NCBI RefSeq assembly: GCF_000235505.1
Contig: NZ_JH379027.1
Span: forward strand, 2,151,845-2,208,349
Source: Hungatella hathewayi WAL-18680
GTDB taxonomy: Bacteria; Bacillota; Clostridia; Lachnospirales; Lachnospiraceae
Direction of reading: 5' to 3'
Length of the DNA stretch: 56,505 nucleotides
Made by a program: the position numbers and the translations under genes. Shown here piece by piece: positions 55,482 through 56,505 of the stretch. The notes below the pieces were generated by a model. The model made no database searches. It saw nothing but the letters and a program-made list of their open reading frames with translations, and was not told where the DNA came from. The number at the start of each line of letters is the position of its first letter. The stretch's first letter is position 1.

Positions 55482-55710
55482 TGGAAGCTAATCCAATCCT
55501 ATTGCAAAAAAATATTCCAGAATCATAGATAAATTTGCACGGACTGTCGGAATAAATGGGCGTGAGGCGCTGGATTTTTTCTATCATTCCATTACCTACC
55601 AGGATATGAGCGAAGGGGTGTCGGATATGCATTGCAGAAGTGATGAATATTTGGTGCAGGAACTTCAGGAGGAGTTTGGGAAGGTATCACAGAGAGAAAA
55701 TTTGGTTTAA
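55481..55710 (+). pseudogene. DUF3791-like small gene broken at an A7 tract
   Basis: ATG 55481 reads MEANPILLQK and then hits a stop at 55526 because of a run of seven A (55506-55512). With one more A the frame continues KKYSRIIDKFARTVGINGREALDF, SITYQDMSEGVSDMHCRSDEYL and QELQEEFG to TAA at 55708-55710. The D-M-H-C-R-S-D-E-Y-L pattern is the DUF3791 hallmark as I recall it. Confidence 0.6.
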
Positions 55711-55737
55711 ATATTATGTAAAATCATAGCTACGAGC

Positions 55738-55785
55738 AAGGACACATTTCCAGGTACATCTGGCAAAATGTGTCCTTGTTTTATG
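55738..55785. terminator. Bidirectional terminator before the TetR gene end
   Basis: AAGGACACATTT and AAATGTGTCCTT form a perfect 12-bp stem with an inner CCAG/CTGG pair, followed by GTTTTAT. It lies between the decayed module and the minus-strand TetR gene. Confidence 0.85.
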
Positions 55786-55790
55786 TCTAT

Positions 55791-56453
55791 TTATCGATGC
55801 TGCTCCTCAAAGTTCTTACAATAAATCTCCCCCGCATGGATCACCCTAGCGATTTCCTCGTCGGGGACGCCGATGTCGAAGAGGTAGTGGGCGACCAGGA
55901 TGGAGACGATCTGCTCGCGGGTCAAATCCAGTTCGTGGCGGTAGCGGCGGATGACCAGGGTGCGCTCGGTTCCCTTCATGACGCAGAGATAGAGGGAATT
56001 CTCCTCCTCTGTCACATTTAAGTTATAGTGCCGGATGGTGTTCCAGCTGTCGCTGATAAAGGATGCATTGTACGACGTGTCCATGGCATCGGTGGATTCC
56101 ACAAATTCATAGTAGAACCGGGAGATGTCCGGGTCCTGTTCCAGCAGATACCAGACAAGGACGGAGGAAACATACATCCGCTCTGGAGCCGGCATGGACA
56201 GAAGAGATGGAAAATATTTCTGGTTCAAATGCTCCATTAAATCAATGGACACCTGCCTCGCAAGGTTAACCTTTGTGGAAAAATAGTAGGGTATCAATCC
56301 CAGATTGACGCCAGCCGCCTTGGCGATGTCCCGGGTGGTTGCCGCCTTGTACCCGGTCTTTAAGAAATATTCGGTTGCGGCCTCCAGTATCTTTGCCTTG
56401 GTGTCGTTGGAGGCGCCCTGCATGTTGTCCGGCATATATTTTTGATATCTCAA
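55791..56453 (-). CDS. TetR/AcrR-family transcriptional regulator
   Basis: A 220-residue repressor. The N-terminal HTH (about 15-65) reads KAKILEAATEYFLKTGYKAATTRDIAKAAGVNLGLIPYYFSTK. The C-terminal domain is helical and ligand-binding with no recognised class. The start is TTG 56453, with GGAGGGG about 6 bp upstream; the next in-frame ATG (56435) has no ribosome binding site. Its target may lie to the right, beyond the window. Confidence 0.88.
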   Translation of the reverse strand: MRYQKYMPDNMQGASNDTKAKILEAATEYFLKTGYKAATTRDIAKAAGVNLGLIPYYFSTKVNLARQVSIDLMEHLNQKYFPSLLSMPAPERMYVSSVLVWYLLEQDPDISRFYYEFVESTDAMDTSYNASFISDSWNTIRHYNLNVTEEENSLYLCVMKGTERTLVIRRYRHELDLTREQIVSILVAHYLFDIGVPDEEIARVIHAGEIYCKNFEEQHR

Positions 56454-56505
56454 TGTCTCCCCTCCTTTTTATCATATATGAACTAGAATGATTCTAATCC
56501 CATCT

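Larger units (their letters stand above)
55195..55790. other. Region with a decayed DUF3990/DUF3791-type module
   Basis: About 600 bp without an intact gene. It contains the fragment at 55311-55481, the frame-broken gene at 55481-55710 and a terminator at 55738-55785. Upstream of 55311 the sequence is A-rich and has stop codons in all frames. Confidence 0.65.

Overview
The window looks like the chromosome of a gut-type Clostridia, most likely Lachnospiraceae (Enterocloster/Hungatella/Clostridium clostridioforme-like). The grounds are the gene order uvrC-hprK-murB-rapZ-whiA-HPr-like-dnaE-pfkA, a lysyl-tRNA synthetase with a C-terminal tRNA-binding domain, many sugar PTS genes, G/C-rich coding DNA with strong AGGAGG ribosome binding sites, and A/T-rich intergenic promoters. 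This is inference from gene content; no 16S gene is present.

Layout. 0-0.3 kb: tail of an IS1182-type transposase. 0.4-4 kb: two-component system plus a secreted lipoprotein. 4-5.5 kb: AbiE type IV toxin-antitoxin pair. 5.6-11.3 kb: cysK, a small XRE regulator, a possible structured RNA, a YihY membrane protein, an SPL-like radical SAM protein, an MFS transporter and an HD phosphohydrolase. 11.4-16.3 kb: fruK-fruA fructose operon, then an oxidoreductase and a HAD phosphatase. 16.5-33.7 kb: core block (GH-like lipoprotein, DUF1653 protein, uvrC, hprK, murB, rapZ, whiA, Crh-like HPr, dnaE, pfkA, DUF6145, dusB, greA, lysS). 33.8-52.2 kb: accessory region with two paralogous LysR regulators around a beta-glucoside PTS operon, a MerR-controlled cluster of exported flavodoxins, an FMN reductase and a hydrolase, an AgrC/AgrA-like (GHKL/LytTR) system, a papain-like cysteine protease candidate, and a very large SLH-domain surface protein. 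52.2-56.5 kb: candidate small RNA, ftsH, DUF308 protein, ribbon-helix-helix protein, decayed DUF3990/DUF3791 module and a TetR regulator.

How the parts fit. Much of the core block concerns carbon flux and its control: FruA/FruK and the bgl PTS feed PfkA-level glycolysis, while HprK and a HPr-like protein that lacks the PTS histidine (Glu15) but keeps Ser46 suggest Crh-type catabolite signalling. In the accessory block the LytTR regulator may control the surface-protein operon, because 9-bp direct repeats with 21-bp period lie upstream of it.

The most unusual observations are: the surface protein gene is split by a nine-G homopolymer, which could be a phase-variable switch or a sequencing error; two intergenic segments have a near-consensus promoter, stacked hairpins and a terminator, and so look like undescribed small RNAs; a cysteine-rich small gene has a decayed second copy whose internal deletion joins exactly at a 6-bp repeat; two flavodoxins carry export signals, one with a wall-binding repeat; and a DUF3791 gene is broken at an A7 tract.
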